From Chloroflexota bacterium (GTDB lineage Bacteria; Chloroflexota; Dehalococcoidia; SpSt-223), in the NCBI GenBank assembly GCA_023512725.1, contig JAILZB010000007.1:1-38012 (forward strand): DNA of 38,012 nt, given 5' to 3'. Positions 15,702 through 24,309 of the stretch are shown one piece after another. The notes beneath the pieces were generated by a model. That model did no database searches. It saw nothing but the letters and a program-made list of their open reading frames with translations, and was not told the origin of the DNA. The translations under genes and the position numbers were made by a program. Each line of letters opens with the position of its first letter. Positions within the stretch are counted from its first letter, which is position 1.

Positions 15702-17258
15702 TCAATTGCTCAGGTACACCTCGTCGTAGGTGAAGAAGGTGACGTTCGAAGGTGCAAAGCCCTGGACGTTCGGTCGCATGACATAGGTCGGCCCGCTCGC
15801 GATGATGAAGACGGCAGGCAGCTCTTCCACGAACGCGCGGTTCGCCGCCTGGAGATAGCGGGTACGCTGGGTGGTATCAACCTCGCTAGAAGCGAGGTCC
15901 ATCAGGCGGTCGAACTCGGGGACGCAGACGAGCACTGCCTGGGAGTTGGTACAGGTCAGGAGCGAGCGGCCGAACGTCATCAGGCCGTTCGCATCGCCAT
16001 ACGTCACCGGGTAGAGTTCGCTACGGGTCTGGTTATTGCGGCCGAACAGCTTCTCCTGCCAGACGCTCGCCTCCCAGCGATTGATCTTCGCCTCCACGCC
16101 AATTTGACGCAGGAAGTCCTGGAAAGCGAGGGTCAATGGCTCCGAGTGGAAGGCAGGCGAGAAATCGATCCCGCCCGCGAGAGTGAAGCCGTTGGGGTAG
16201 CCGGCTGCGGCGAGCAGCTCGCGGGCGCGGCGCTGGTCGAACGGGTAAGGCTTCAGCTCCGGAAGGTGCATCGGGGCGCCGGGCAGGCCAAGCTGGCCCA
16301 TCGGCACGGCCGTCCCCTTGAACAGCTGGGTGGCGATCTGGTCGCGGTCAATGGCGTAGCTGAGCGCCTGGCGGACAGCCTTTTGGGCCAGCGGCGTACC
16401 CCGCGAGGCGGTGGCATCGACCAGGATGACAAAATTGCTGGTCACGCGACGGTAGGTCTTCAGGCCGGCCCGCTCGGCTTGCTCGATGAGCTCGGGGTTG
16501 GTGACCCCGATCAGGAAGTCCAGTTCACCGCTGCGGAGCCCAGCAAGAGCGCTCGCTGTATCCGGCACGGCCCGCAGCTGGACTTCGGTCAGGATGGGGG
16601 AACGGTAGGGATGGCGGTAGCCCTCCCGCCGGCGCCAGGTGACCCGATCGGAGGGGATGAACTCGACCACCGCGTAGGGGCCGGTCCCCTGCGGCTGGCG
16701 GGCGAACGCTTCCTGCCCGAGCCGTTCGTAGAGGGCACGCGGCACGACGAAGAAGTACGCGGCATTGATGAGGGTGCTGACATCCGGCCCGCGGGTGAGG
16801 AAGTCGACGGTCAGGCGGTCGACGGCGCGGGCAGCGGTGACGGCCGGGAAGTTGCTCACCCCCAGCCAGCGGTCCTGGATCATCGTCTGCATCGTCCAGG
16901 CGACGTCTTCAGCGGTGAGTGGGGAGCCATCGGGCCAGCGGAGGTCGTCCCGCAGCCGGAAGCGCCAGCCGGTGCCATCGGCAAGCTGCTCCCAGCTCTG
17001 CGCTACCCCGGGGGCCGGCTGGAGCTGGGGGTCCATCCGCGTGAGCGAATCGAAGGCCATCGCGTTCAGCCAGACGAGCACCCCCTGGGCTTCGGGCGCG
17101 ATGCTCGCCCCGAGGGAAGCAGTAGCGATGCGCAAGCGCTGGGTCGCGGCGCGTTCTGGCGTGAGCTGGGCTGACGGACGCGGGCTCGTCGTGGGCGCGG
17201 CGGGAGCGCAGGCAGTGAGCACCAGCAGGATGGGGAAGGCGATGCGCCAGGCGTCCAC
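15702..17258 (-). CDS. Family 5 extracellular solute-binding lipoprotein (oligopeptide/nickel type)
   Basis: A 518-residue lipoprotein with GTG 17258 behind GGAAGGAG. The signal sequence ends at a lipobox LTAC with Cys17 as the lipidation site, anchoring the protein to the outside of the membrane. SBP family 5 blocks follow: PGVAQSWEQLADGTGWRFRLRDDLRWPDGSPLTAEDV near residues 83-120, GTGPYAVVEF near 190, and ALSYAIDRDQIA near 300. It would capture a peptide-like or metal-chelate ligand for an ABC importer, but no permease or ATPase is encoded nearby. First gene of the probable five-gene operon, 145 bases downstream of an AraC regulator read in the same direction. Confidence 0.88.
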   Translation of the reverse strand: MDAWRIAFPILLVLTACAPAAPTTSPRPSAQLTPERAATQRLRIATASLGASIAPEAQGVLVWLNAMAFDSLTRMDPQLQPAPGVAQSWEQLADGTGWRFRLRDDLRWPDGSPLTAEDVAWTMQTMIQDRWLGVSNFPAVTAARAVDRLTVDFLTRGPDVSTLINAAYFFVVPRALYERLGQEAFARQPQGTGPYAVVEFIPSDRVTWRRREGYRHPYRSPILTEVQLRAVPDTASALAGLRSGELDFLIGVTNPELIEQAERAGLKTYRRVTSNFVILVDATASRGTPLAQKAVRQALSYAIDRDQIATQLFKGTAVPMGQLGLPGAPMHLPELKPYPFDQRRARELLAAAGYPNGFTLAGGIDFSPAFHSEPLTLAFQDFLRQIGVEAKINRWEASVWQEKLFGRNNQTRSELYPVTYGDANGLMTFGRSLLTCTNSQAVLVCVPEFDRLMDLASSEVDTTQRTRYLQAANRAFVEELPAVFIIASGPTYVMRPNVQGFAPSNVTFFTYDEVYLSN

Positions 17259-17311
17259 CCGCTCCTTCCGCGACGAAAGCTAAGAGGCGCAGAGATAGCG
17301 TGGGCAGCGCT

Positions 17312-17356
17312 TTGCAGCTGCAAGAGAAGTTACAGAATTGTCCTGGTCATCAGCAA
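17312..17356 (-). promoter_or_regulatory. Promoter and palindromic operator of the binding-protein/selenoprotein operon
   Basis: On the minus strand TTGCTG (17356-17351) and TAACTT (17332-17327) are separated by 18 bases, a reasonable sigma-70 promoter. Directly after the -10 comes the perfect 12-base palindrome TTGCAGCTGCAA (17323-17312), covering the expected start site near 17321. That is the place for a repressor operator. The leader to the GTG at 17258 is about 63 bases. The regulator could be the adjacent AraC protein or a LacI-type factor elsewhere. Confidence 0.5.
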
Positions 17357-17403
17357 GCCGTGGAGTAGCCGTTCTTCCACGCGGATCGGCAGATTTCGCA
17401 CTC

Positions 17404-18291
17404 TCAGCGGTGGGCGCGCCGCCACTGGCGGGGAGTCATGCCGTGGAAGCGGCGGAACAGGCGGATGAAATAGGTCGGGTCGCTATAGCCGACCCGGGCG
17501 GCGATGCGGGCGATCTCGTCATCGGTCTGGGTGAGCAGCCGGCGGGCCTCGATCATTCGGCGGGCGGTGATCCATTCCAGGACGGTGCGGCCGGTGGTCG
17601 CCCGCAGGCGACTCGTGAGGTAGCCCGGTGTCCGGCCGACGGCGCGGGCGACATCGACCAGCGAGATCGGCTCGGCGAAGTGGGCGTCGATAAAGCGGAA
17701 CACCCCTTCCAGCAGCGGCCGGTGGTAGCAGCTCTGCTCGCCCAGCAACGGCATGACCAGGCGGGCAGCGTCGATCAGGAGGAGGCGCAGGAGGGCGTGC
17801 ACGGCATCGCGGTAGCCGAGCTGGCGGCACTCCATTTCGTTGGTAAGGGTGCGCAGCCGCCCCTCCCAGCGTGGGCGCTCGCTCGGCGGCACCGCGACAT
17901 ACCCCAGCTCGACGCCAGGTGGTCGTGCAAAGGGCAGGAGCACGAGGTCGCCTGGCCAGAGGAACGATTCGAACTCCAGCCGCTCTTCGCCGAGCGCCTC
18001 AGCGTTGAAGTAGACGATCCAGCCGCTCGCCTGGTCGTCCTGCTCGCTATCGTGAACTTCGCCGGGAGCAATGAGGTACAGGTCGCCTGCGGTGGCAGGG
18101 CGCTGCAGCGCACCCACCCGGTGCCAGCCCCCGCCCTGGTCGTAGTAGACGAACACAAAGTAGTCGTGAACGTGGGGCCCGATCAGGTCGGTGGTGCGAC
18201 CCGGGGCGAAGCGAAAGACCCCCAGCTGAGGCTGGTCTGGTGGCGGACGGACCGAGCGCGTCCGGTAGGGCGCCTGCGTGCGACGAATCAC
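17404..18291 (-). CDS. AraC-family transcriptional regulator
   Basis: A 295-residue regulator with GTG 18291. Residues 20-130 form a cupin-like sensor domain (FRFAPGRTTDLIGPHVHDYF, then GDLYLIAPGEVHD), where the His residues sit as in small-ligand-binding cupins. Residues 190-295 carry two helix-turn-helix motifs: SLVDVARAVGRTPGYLTSRLRATTG and DDEIARIAARVGYSDPTYFIRLFRRFHGMTP, ending in the family signature PRQWRR. It is read in the same direction as the lipoprotein operon that begins 145 bases downstream and probably controls it in response to the imported compound. The ligand is unknown. Confidence 0.9.
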   Translation of the reverse strand: MIRRTQAPYRTRSVRPPPDQPQLGVFRFAPGRTTDLIGPHVHDYFVFVYYDQGGGWHRVGALQRPATAGDLYLIAPGEVHDSEQDDQASGWIVYFNAEALGEERLEFESFLWPGDLVLLPFARPPGVELGYVAVPPSERPRWEGRLRTLTNEMECRQLGYRDAVHALLRLLLIDAARLVMPLLGEQSCYHRPLLEGVFRFIDAHFAEPISLVDVARAVGRTPGYLTSRLRATTGRTVLEWITARRMIEARRLLTQTDDEIARIAARVGYSDPTYFIRLFRRFHGMTPRQWRRAHR

Positions 18292-18301
18292 AGCTCATCG
18301 T

Positions 18302-18307
18302 ACCATA
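18302..18307 (-). promoter_or_regulatory. -10-like element close to the AraC gene start
   Basis: The minus strand reads TGC then TATGGT, an extended -10-like element ending ten bases before the GTG of the regulator gene. With the usual 6-7 base distance to the start site, the mRNA would have almost no leader. No clear -35 is seen. Confidence 0.35.
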
Positions 18308-18329
18308 GCACGGGCACGTTCAGGAAAAA

Positions 18330-18971
18330 TTGGGAGGAAGGCTGTCTCCCCTGCCACCGCTCGACCCGGCGACCCGGGCGCGACTCGCTAATGAGGCGCT
18401 TGCGCTGATTGCTCAGCAGCGCATCGCCCTGCTGGTAACCTTCCCCCCGGGCGAGCCGTTCCCACGCCTGCGGGCGATGGGGTTCGTTCACCAGGGCTGG
18501 CAGTGCTATCTCTCGACCCGCCGCACGAGCCGGAAGGTACGGGAGATCGAGGCGAACCCACTGGTGACGCTGCTCTTTTGCGACCAGCACCGCCGCCGCG
18601 ACCACTTCATCCAGCTTGATAGTCTGGCGGTGGCGGTGAATGGCGCGGAGTTCCTGGCGTGGCAGGAGCGGCGCTATCAGAAGGAGGGGGAGGCGCTGCG
18701 GCGAGCCACGGCGGGGATGACCCCCGCCGACTGGGCGGGCTGGCGCCTGGAGCCCCTGCGGGTGCGGATCAACGGCCATCTCGACGCCGGGCCGTGGCGG
18801 GAGACGCCGGTCGTCCTGACGCGGGCTGACCTCGGGCTGCCACCGCTCCCGGCCACGCTCGCAGCGCGCCTGCCGGCGCGCCCCAGGTGGAACGCTCCGT
18901 CCCCCGAGGCAGGCGAGGAGCGGTCGACAGAGTGCCCTCCCGCCGCGGCGCCAACGGAACCTAGCGGCTGA
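18330..18971 (+). CDS. Pyridoxamine 5'-phosphate oxidase-like FMN-binding protein
   Basis: A protein of about 213 residues with the split-barrel fold of FMN/F420-dependent oxidoreductases. The blocks LIAQQRIALLVTFPPGEPFPRLRAMGFVHQGWQCYLSTRRTSRKVREIEANPLVTLLFCD are split over residues 25-85, and include the first strands and the S/T-x-K-x-x-E-I-x-x-NP segment that contacts the flavin phosphate. The last 50 residues are Pro/Arg-rich and probably unstructured. No ATG or GTG fits; the choices are TTG 18330 (after AGGA) and CTG 18342 (after GGGAGG). The 3' end overlaps the convergent valS by 11 bases. Substrate and cofactor are unknown. Confidence 0.75.
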   Translation: MGGRLSPLPPLDPATRARLANEALALIAQQRIALLVTFPPGEPFPRLRAMGFVHQGWQCYLSTRRTSRKVREIEANPLVTLLFCDQHRRRDHFIQLDSLAVAVNGAEFLAWQERRYQKEGEALRRATAGMTPADWAGWRLEPLRVRINGHLDAGPWRETPVVLTRADLGLPPLPATLAARLPARPRWNAPSPEAGEERSTECPPAAAPTEPSG

Positions 18972-21639
18972 GCGCGGCCAGCCGTTCGTCGATCTTCGCC
19001 AGCCGTTGCTCGGCGCTGGCGAGGCGTTCGCGCTCCCTGGCCACCACCGCTGGCGGTGCCTTGGCGAGGAAGTCGGGGTTGCTGAGCCGGTGGCGCAGGC
19101 GGGCTAGCTCGTCCTCGGCGCGGGCGCGCTCGCTTTCCAGGCGGGCACGTTCTTCCGCAACATCGGCGAGCCCCTCGCGGGGCAGATAGACCTCAGCCCC
19201 GTCGAGGATGAGGGCGATCGCATCCGCGGGTGGCGCCGCGAGGTGCTCGAGGATGGTGAGTGGCTCGATCCGGGCGAGCTGGCGAATGGCGGGGGCCATG
19301 GCGGCAAACTGCCCGGCAGCGTCGCCGGCCACGATCGTAGCCGGGATCCAGCGCTTGGCCTCCACCTTCTCCTCGGTGCGCACGTTCCGCACGGCCCGGA
19401 TGGCATCCATGATGATGCTCCAGTGCCGCTCGGCGGCCGGGTCGATCCAGCGCTCCTCCGGCTGGGGGTAGGGTGCAATGATGAGCGCCTCAGCGCGCTG
19501 CTCGCCGGCCGGGCGTGGGGTGCGGGCGAGGTAGCTCCAGATCTCCTCGGTCACGAAGGGGATGTAGGGGTGGAGCAGACGCAGCAGCGTATCGAGCACC
19601 TGCCAGGCGACCTCCGGAGCGGCCGTGGGGCGATCGGCGGCGCGGGCTTCCCGCACCTCGACTTTGGCGACTTCGAGGTACCAGTCGCAGAACTCTTCCC
19701 AGAAGAAGGTCTCGGCGATCCGCCCCGCCTCACCCAGGTTGAAATCGCCCAGGAGGCGGTTGACATCCGCGACCACCCGCTGGGTGCGGCTGAGGATCCA
19801 GCGGTCGGCCAGGCTCAGCGGGGCCTCGCGACGGTCCTGCCCATCCTGGAGTGAGATCACGAAGCGGGCGGCGTTCCACACCTTGTTGACGAAGTTGCGA
19901 CCAGCCTCGAGGCGCGTGGTGGTCAGGCGCATGTCGTTGCCCGGGCTGGAGCCGGTTGCGAGCGCAAAGCGCAGGGCATCGGTGCCGTAGGTCTCCATCA
20001 GTTCGATCGGGTTGACCACGTTGCCGAACGATTTCGACATCTTCCGACCAAAGGCGTCGCGCACCAGGCCGTGGAGATAGACGTAGCGGAACGGCACCGT
20101 GCCCGTATTCTCCAGGCCAAGGAGCACCATCCGGACGACCCAGAAGAAGAGGATGTCGTAGCCGGTCTCCATGACCGTGGTCGGGTAGAAGTAGCGGAAG
20201 TCCTCGGTGTCGTCTGGCCAGCCCAGGGTGGAATGAGGCCAGAGGGCAGAGCTGAACCAGGTATCGAGCGTGTCGGGGTCCTGCTCGATCGCTGGGGAGC
20301 CACACTCGGGGCAGCTGGTCGGGTCGTTCAGCGGCACGATCGTGGCCCCGCAGGCCTGGCAGTACCAGACGGGGATGCGGATCCCCCACCAGATCTGGCG
20401 TGAGATGCACCAATCGCGGATGTTCTCCAGCCAGCGGATGTAGTCGCGCGCGAAGCGTTCGGGGATGATTACGGGCTCCCCTGCCCGCGCCGCTGCCAGC
20501 GCCCGTTCCGCCAGGGGGCGGGTCTTCACCCACCATTGGAGGCTGATGATCGGCTCAACCGGCTCGCCGGTGCGCTCGGAGTGGCCAACGGCGTGACGGT
20601 ACGGCTCTATCTTCACCAGGTACCCCTGGGCCTGCAGGTCCTCGACCAGGCGGGTGCGGCAGACGAAGCGGTCGAGGCCGGCATAGGGGCCTGCCTGCTC
20701 GTTCATGGTGGCATCGAGGTTCATGACCAGGATGCTCGGCAGCTGGTGGCGCTGGCCAATCTCGAAGTCGAGCGGGTCATGAGCGGGGGTTACCTTGACC
20801 GCGCCCGTCCCGAAGGTCGGGTCGACGGCCTCATCAGCGATGATCGGGATGCGTCGCCCGAGGATAGGCAGGATGGCAGTCCGCCCGACCAAGGCGCGGT
20901 AGCGCTCGTCGTCGGGATGGACGGCCACCGCGGTGTCGCCCAGGATCGTCTCGGGGCGGGTGGTTGCTACCGTAATCCAGCGGTCTGGCTCACCCTCGAT
21001 CGGGTAGCGCACGTACCAGAGGTGGCCATCGACCTCGCGAAACTCGACCTCCAGGTCGGAGAGCGCGGTCTGGGCCAGCGGGCTCCAGTTGATAATGCGC
21101 TCACCGCGGTAGATCAGCCCCTTGTGGTAAAGGTTGTAGAAGGTGTGGCGCACCGCCTTGATCGAGATGGGGTCGAGGGTGAAGCGCTCGCGGGTCCAGT
21201 CGCACGAGGCGCCCAGCCGGCGGTGCTGGAGGGAGATGATCTTGCCGTACTTCTCCATCCATTCCCACATCCGGGCGAGGAACCGCTCGCGCCCCAGCTG
21301 CTGCCGCGTTCGTCCCTCTTTGGCCAGCTCCCGCTCGACCACTACCTGGGCGTAGATGGCAGCGTGGTCGGTGCCGGGGAGCCAGAGGGTGACATCGCCC
21401 AGCATGCGGTGCCAGCGCACCAGGGTGTCTTCGATCGTGGCGGTGAGGGCATGCCCAAGGTGGAGTTCGCCCGTGACGTTGGGCGGCGGCATGACGATGC
21501 TGAACGGCCGCCGGGTCGGGTCGGGTTTGGGCGTGAAGTACCCCCGCTCTAGCCAGAACTGATAGATCCGCTCCTCGACGGCGCGCGGGTCGTAGGCTTT
21601 CTCCATCTCGAGCGGGCGGGCGCGCTCCGTCTCGGTCAT
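18961..21639 (-). CDS. valS: Valyl-tRNA synthetase
   Basis: An 892-residue class I synthetase that charges tRNA-Val in the cytoplasm. ATG 21639 follows GGGGAGGAT. Visible signatures: PPPNVTGELHLGHALT with the HIGH-type HLGH at residues 60-63; the CP1 editing domain with TTRPETILGDTAVAVHPDD; the WCISRQIWWGIRIPVWYC zinc/active-site region; the CxxC pairs YCQACGATI and SCPECGSP; KMSKS at 533-537; the anticodon-binding helical domain; and a C-terminal coiled coil (RLESERARAEDELARLRHRLSNPDF) typical of bacterial ValRS. DHAAIYAQ replaces the more usual DHAGIATQ. Expression is controlled by an upstream T-box leader. Confidence 0.97.
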   Translation of the reverse strand: MTETERARPLEMEKAYDPRAVEERIYQFWLERGYFTPKPDPTRRPFSIVMPPPNVTGELHLGHALTATIEDTLVRWHRMLGDVTLWLPGTDHAAIYAQVVVERELAKEGRTRQQLGRERFLARMWEWMEKYGKIISLQHRRLGASCDWTRERFTLDPISIKAVRHTFYNLYHKGLIYRGERIINWSPLAQTALSDLEVEFREVDGHLWYVRYPIEGEPDRWITVATTRPETILGDTAVAVHPDDERYRALVGRTAILPILGRRIPIIADEAVDPTFGTGAVKVTPAHDPLDFEIGQRHQLPSILVMNLDATMNEQAGPYAGLDRFVCRTRLVEDLQAQGYLVKIEPYRHAVGHSERTGEPVEPIISLQWWVKTRPLAERALAAARAGEPVIIPERFARDYIRWLENIRDWCISRQIWWGIRIPVWYCQACGATIVPLNDPTSCPECGSPAIEQDPDTLDTWFSSALWPHSTLGWPDDTEDFRYFYPTTVMETGYDILFFWVVRMVLLGLENTGTVPFRYVYLHGLVRDAFGRKMSKSFGNVVNPIELMETYGTDALRFALATGSSPGNDMRLTTTRLEAGRNFVNKVWNAARFVISLQDGQDRREAPLSLADRWILSRTQRVVADVNRLLGDFNLGEAGRIAETFFWEEFCDWYLEVAKVEVREARAADRPTAAPEVAWQVLDTLLRLLHPYIPFVTEEIWSYLARTPRPAGEQRAEALIIAPYPQPEERWIDPAAERHWSIIMDAIRAVRNVRTEEKVEAKRWIPATIVAGDAAGQFAAMAPAIRQLARIEPLTILEHLAAPPADAIALILDGAEVYLPREGLADVAEERARLESERARAEDELARLRHRLSNPDFLAKAPPAVVARERERLASAEQRLAKIDERLAALSR

Positions 21640-21654
21640 CGCTTATCCTCCCCA

Positions 21655-21891
21655 CGCAAACAGCCCCTCGCCCGAAGGACGAGGGGCCACCTCGCGGTAC
21701 CACCTTCTTTTTAGCAGGCAAGGCCTGCCCTTTCTTCGCGCTAACGGGCGAACCCGGGTGAGCTTACTCGCCTTCAGCCCACCAGCTCCCGAGCGACCTT
21801 CAGCGGGGCTCTCCCCGGGGGCTCGCAGCCACAGACCCCCGTTCTCTGGGGGGACGAGCCTGCCGCCTACTCCTCTCGTTCGTCGCCGTTC
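21655..21891 (-). ncRNA. T-box riboswitch leader of valS
   Basis: The leader of about 235 bases has the T-box parts in order: the AGAGGAGTAG start of stem I (21877-21867); the distal hairpin with GGGGG arms; the specifier region GAAGGTCGCTC, where GTC (21797-21795) is a valine codon; the CCGGGTTCGCCCGTTA stem II region; and the T-box bulge TGGTACCGCG (21702-21693). The TGGT bulge base-pairs with the ACCA end of uncharged tRNA-Val. Uncharged tRNA would stabilise the antiterminator and switch on valS. The reading frame of the specifier is inferred from the downstream gene. Confidence 0.9.
21663..21687 (-). terminator. Intrinsic terminator of the valS T-box
   Basis: The RNA hairpin has GCCCCUCG and CGAGGGGC arms (21687-21680 and 21670-21663), extended by UCC/GGG around a UUC loop, 11 pairs in all, followed by a short U-rich stretch (UGUUUG). 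Its 5' arm lies just after the T-box bulge, so the antiterminator and terminator compete as expected. Confidence 0.8.
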
Positions 21892-21897
21892 CGCGAA

Positions 21898-21927
21898 AGT
21901 CTAGAAGCGTTCCGGCCAGGCCGTCAA
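21898..21927 (-). promoter_or_regulatory. Sigma-70 promoter of the valS T-box transcript
   Basis: On the minus strand TTGACG (21927-21922) and TAGACT (21903-21898) are 18 bases apart. The predicted start near 21891 coincides with the beginning of T-box stem I, which supports both assignments. The promoter begins just before the end of the M24 peptidase-like gene. Confidence 0.7.
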
Positions 21928-21932
21928 CCGTC

Positions 21933-23120
21933 CTACGCGATCAGGACCAGCTCGGTGTTCCCGCTGGTGAGGAGCTCGTTCCCCTCCTGGCGGACGAGAA
22001 AGGTGTCTTCGAGGTGGAGCGCGCCGAAGCCGGCTTCCATGTAGACGATGTCGATGTTCATCGTCATGTTGTGGTGGGCGACCTGCCCGGGGGTGCGGGG
22101 ATTATCCGTGTGTTCTAGCCCGACCGAGTGCGGCGTGCAGGCGACGAACTCGGGGAAGCCTTCGCGCCGCGTCGTCTCGCGGACGGCTTCAGCGATGGTG
22201 GCGAATGGCACCCCGGGCCGCGCCGCCGCGTAGCCGGCCTCGAAACCTCGCTGCATGGCTGCAAAGCGCTGGTGTACCGTGCGCTCCGGCACCCCCCAGA
22301 CGGCGGTACGCCCGAAATCGCCGTGGTAGTGCTGCCAGGTGCCGAGTGCGTCGACCATGAAGAACTCCCCGCGGGCGGGGGCGTAGTCGCGGAACTGGTG
22401 CTGGAAGGTGCCGGTGTGGTGGGGCGAGCCGGTGAGGAGGTACTTCGCTTCGCCACCCCGCAAGGCGATCGCGGCCCGGTAGCGCGCCACGACCTCCTCG
22501 ATCGTGGGCAGGAACGGGATCAACCGGACCGCTTCGAGCGCGGCTTCCTCGTTGATGCGGGCGGCCTGGCGCAGGCGCACAATCTCCGGAGCGGTCTTGA
22601 TCATCCGCACGCTGCGCAGCACGTCGGTGGCATCGAAGGGCTGGAGCGTCTCCAGGGGAAGCCGTCCGGCCAGCCCCGGCTCATCGAAGCCGATCCGGCC
22701 GGCCGTCAGCCGACGGTCGCGCAGCGCTTTCGCTAACGCCTCGAACGGGGTTGGGCTTGCCTCCGGGGCCAGAGCGTCGCGCAACTGCCGCAGGTAGCGC
22801 TCAGATTCCAGCAGCTCTTCCGCTAGGTACAGGATCACCTCGCCCCGTGAGACCAGGTAGACCTCAGGGATCCAGGGCTCCATCTCAGCCAGGGAGTTGA
22901 GCGTCAGCACCGAGCAGACTAGCGCAGGCGTCCCCTCGGCCGGGAAGAGGACATGCGCGTAGCCCGGGAAGTGCCAGAGGGGCGGCGAATCGATCCCAGC
23001 GAGGTAGTGGACGTTGTGCGGAAGGGAGCAGATGACGGCGTCCAGCTTGTGGCGGCGGAGGGCAGCGCGCAGACGCTCGTAATCAGCCAACGGCTCGAGG
23101 CGACGGCGGACGAAGGTCAT
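21933..23120 (-). CDS. M24 family metallopeptidase-like protein (Xaa-Pro dipeptidase/creatinase fold)
   Basis: A 395-residue protein with ATG 23120 overlapping the stop of the methyltransferase gene as ATGA. Residues 1-170 are the creatinase/prolidase N-terminal domain ([24 protein letters not shown]), followed by the pita-bread catalytic domain. Metal-ligand candidates are Asp in FMVDALG, Asp in YHGDFGRT, His in [10 protein letters not shown], and Glu in LHLEDTFLV. The fourth position, usually TIEPG, reads [11 protein letters not shown], so aspartate or a shifted glutamate would have to serve. It may cleave X-Pro dipeptides or a related amide such as an ectoine-type substrate. Co-transcribed with the methyltransferase without obvious functional link. 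Confidence 0.85.
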   Translation of the reverse strand: MTFVRRRLEPLADYERLRAALRRHKLDAVICSLPHNVHYLAGIDSPPLWHFPGYAHVLFPAEGTPALVCSVLTLNSLAEMEPWIPEVYLVSRGEVILYLAEELLESERYLRQLRDALAPEASPTPFEALAKALRDRRLTAGRIGFDEPGLAGRLPLETLQPFDATDVLRSVRMIKTAPEIVRLRQAARINEEAALEAVRLIPFLPTIEEVVARYRAAIALRGGEAKYLLTGSPHHTGTFQHQFRDYAPARGEFFMVDALGTWQHYHGDFGRTAVWGVPERTVHQRFAAMQRGFEAGYAAARPGVPFATIAEAVRETTRREGFPEFVACTPHSVGLEHTDNPRTPGQVAHHNMTMNIDIVYMEAGFGALHLEDTFLVRQEGNELLTSGNTELVLIA

Positions 23121-24229
23121 GGGCAGCTCCTCGTCGGAGGCGGTGCGCAGCCGGTGAGCGCCTCGCGCAGGCGCTGGCGGAGGTGGTCGATCGGCTGCCA
23201 GCCTACCTGAGCATCGTGGTAGTACCAGTGGTCCCAGCCGTTGCAGGGTCCACCCGCCAGCAGCCGCCCAAGCTGGTGGATCGAGCCCTGCTGTCCGTTC
23301 CAGCGGAGTTCGCCGTTGGCCAGGACGGTCGCTCGCTCGGTGGAGCCGCGGAAGCGGAGTTCATCGCCGGGCTGGAGGAGCCCCGCTTCCAGCACGGCGC
23401 CGAAGGGCAGCCGGGGCGCGGGCCGGCGTGGCTGGTCGAGGGCGGCGGCTGGCGCTGGCACCACGGCGGCGATCCGCTCTCGAGCCAGGGCAGCGTAGCG
23501 CGGGTCCTGCTCGATCCCGATCCAGTGGCGACCGAGCTTTTTGGCCACGGCGCCGGTCGTGCCCACGCCAAAGAACGGGTCGAGCACCACATCGCCTGGG
23601 TGGCTACTCGCTAGCAGCACCCGGTAAAGGAGCGCTTCTGGCTTCTGGGTTGGGTGGGCCTTCTGCCCGCCAATGCGGAGGCGTTCACGGCTGCTGCAGG
23701 TCGGCAGCCACCAGTCGCTCCGCATCTGGAGGCCATCGTTGAGCGCTTTGAGGGTATGGTGGTTGAACGTGTAGCGAGCGCCGCGCCGTTTTTGGGCCCA
23801 GATCAGGGTTTCGTGCGCGTTGGTAAAGCGCACCCCCCGGAAGTTCGGCATCGGGTTCGCCTTGATCATGACGATGTCGTTCAGGATCCAGAAGCCGAGG
23901 TCCTGGAGGATGCTGCCCAGGCGGTAGATGTTGTGGTACGTGCCGATCACCCAGATGGTGCCAGTCTCTTTCAGGACCCGCCGGCAGGCGCTCAGCCAGC
24001 GCCGGGTGAATGCGTCGTAGGCCGCGAACGACCCGAAGCGGTCCCACGGCTCGTCGACCGCGGCAACGCGCGAGCCATCCGGACGGTAAAGCGTGCGCTG
24101 CAGCTGCAGGTTGTAGGGTGGGTCGGCAAAGATGAGGTCGACCGAGCGTTCCGGCAGGCTAGCCAGCACCTCCACGCAATCGCCTTCGAGCACGCTGTCG
24201 AGCGGCAGCAGGGGGTGGCGGTCCGACAT
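23117..24229 (-). CDS. CcrM/HinfI-type N6-adenine DNA methyltransferase (predicted GANTC)
   Basis: A 370-residue beta-class amino-methyltransferase: catalytic motif DPPY at residues 36-39, then [56 protein letters not shown], and the SAM-binding [24 protein letters not shown]. The order and wording match CcrM of Alphaproteobacteria, including the C-terminal DNA-recognition domain from about residue 280 ([38 protein letters not shown]). GANTC adenine methylation is therefore predicted. No restriction enzyme is next to it, so it is a solo methyltransferase that may mark replication state or gene control. ATG 24229 lies 6 bases after a TACAAT -10 box, suggesting a leaderless mRNA. Confidence 0.9.
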   Translation of the reverse strand: MSDRHPLLPLDSVLEGDCVEVLASLPERSVDLIFADPPYNLQLQRTLYRPDGSRVAAVDEPWDRFGSFAAYDAFTRRWLSACRRVLKETGTIWVIGTYHNIYRLGSILQDLGFWILNDIVMIKANPMPNFRGVRFTNAHETLIWAQKRRGARYTFNHHTLKALNDGLQMRSDWWLPTCSSRERLRIGGQKAHPTQKPEALLYRVLLASSHPGDVVLDPFFGVGTTGAVAKKLGRHWIGIEQDPRYAALARERIAAVVPAPAAALDQPRRPAPRLPFGAVLEAGLLQPGDELRFRGSTERATVLANGELRWNGQQGSIHQLGRLLAGGPCNGWDHWYYHDAQVGWQPIDHLRQRLREALTGCAPPPTRSCP

Positions 24230-24235
24230 ACCGCC

Positions 24236-24241
24236 ATTGTA
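24236..24241 (-). promoter_or_regulatory. -10 box immediately upstream of the methyltransferase start
   Basis: Minus-strand TACAAT, followed by only six bases (GGCGGT) before the ATG at 24229. The expected start of transcription falls on or next to the A of the ATG, so the mRNA should be leaderless. No good -35 was found 17 bases upstream. Confidence 0.5.
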
Positions 24242-24309
24242 GCGGGCGCGTTACTGCGGTTCGCGCTCTTGCGAGCCGGCTGCCGTGAGCGCGGGGGGAG
24301 GAGAGCCGC

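Noticed and set aside
16104-17174. 356-codon plus-strand frame
   Set aside because: Antisense shadow of the binding-protein gene; no start site or domain.
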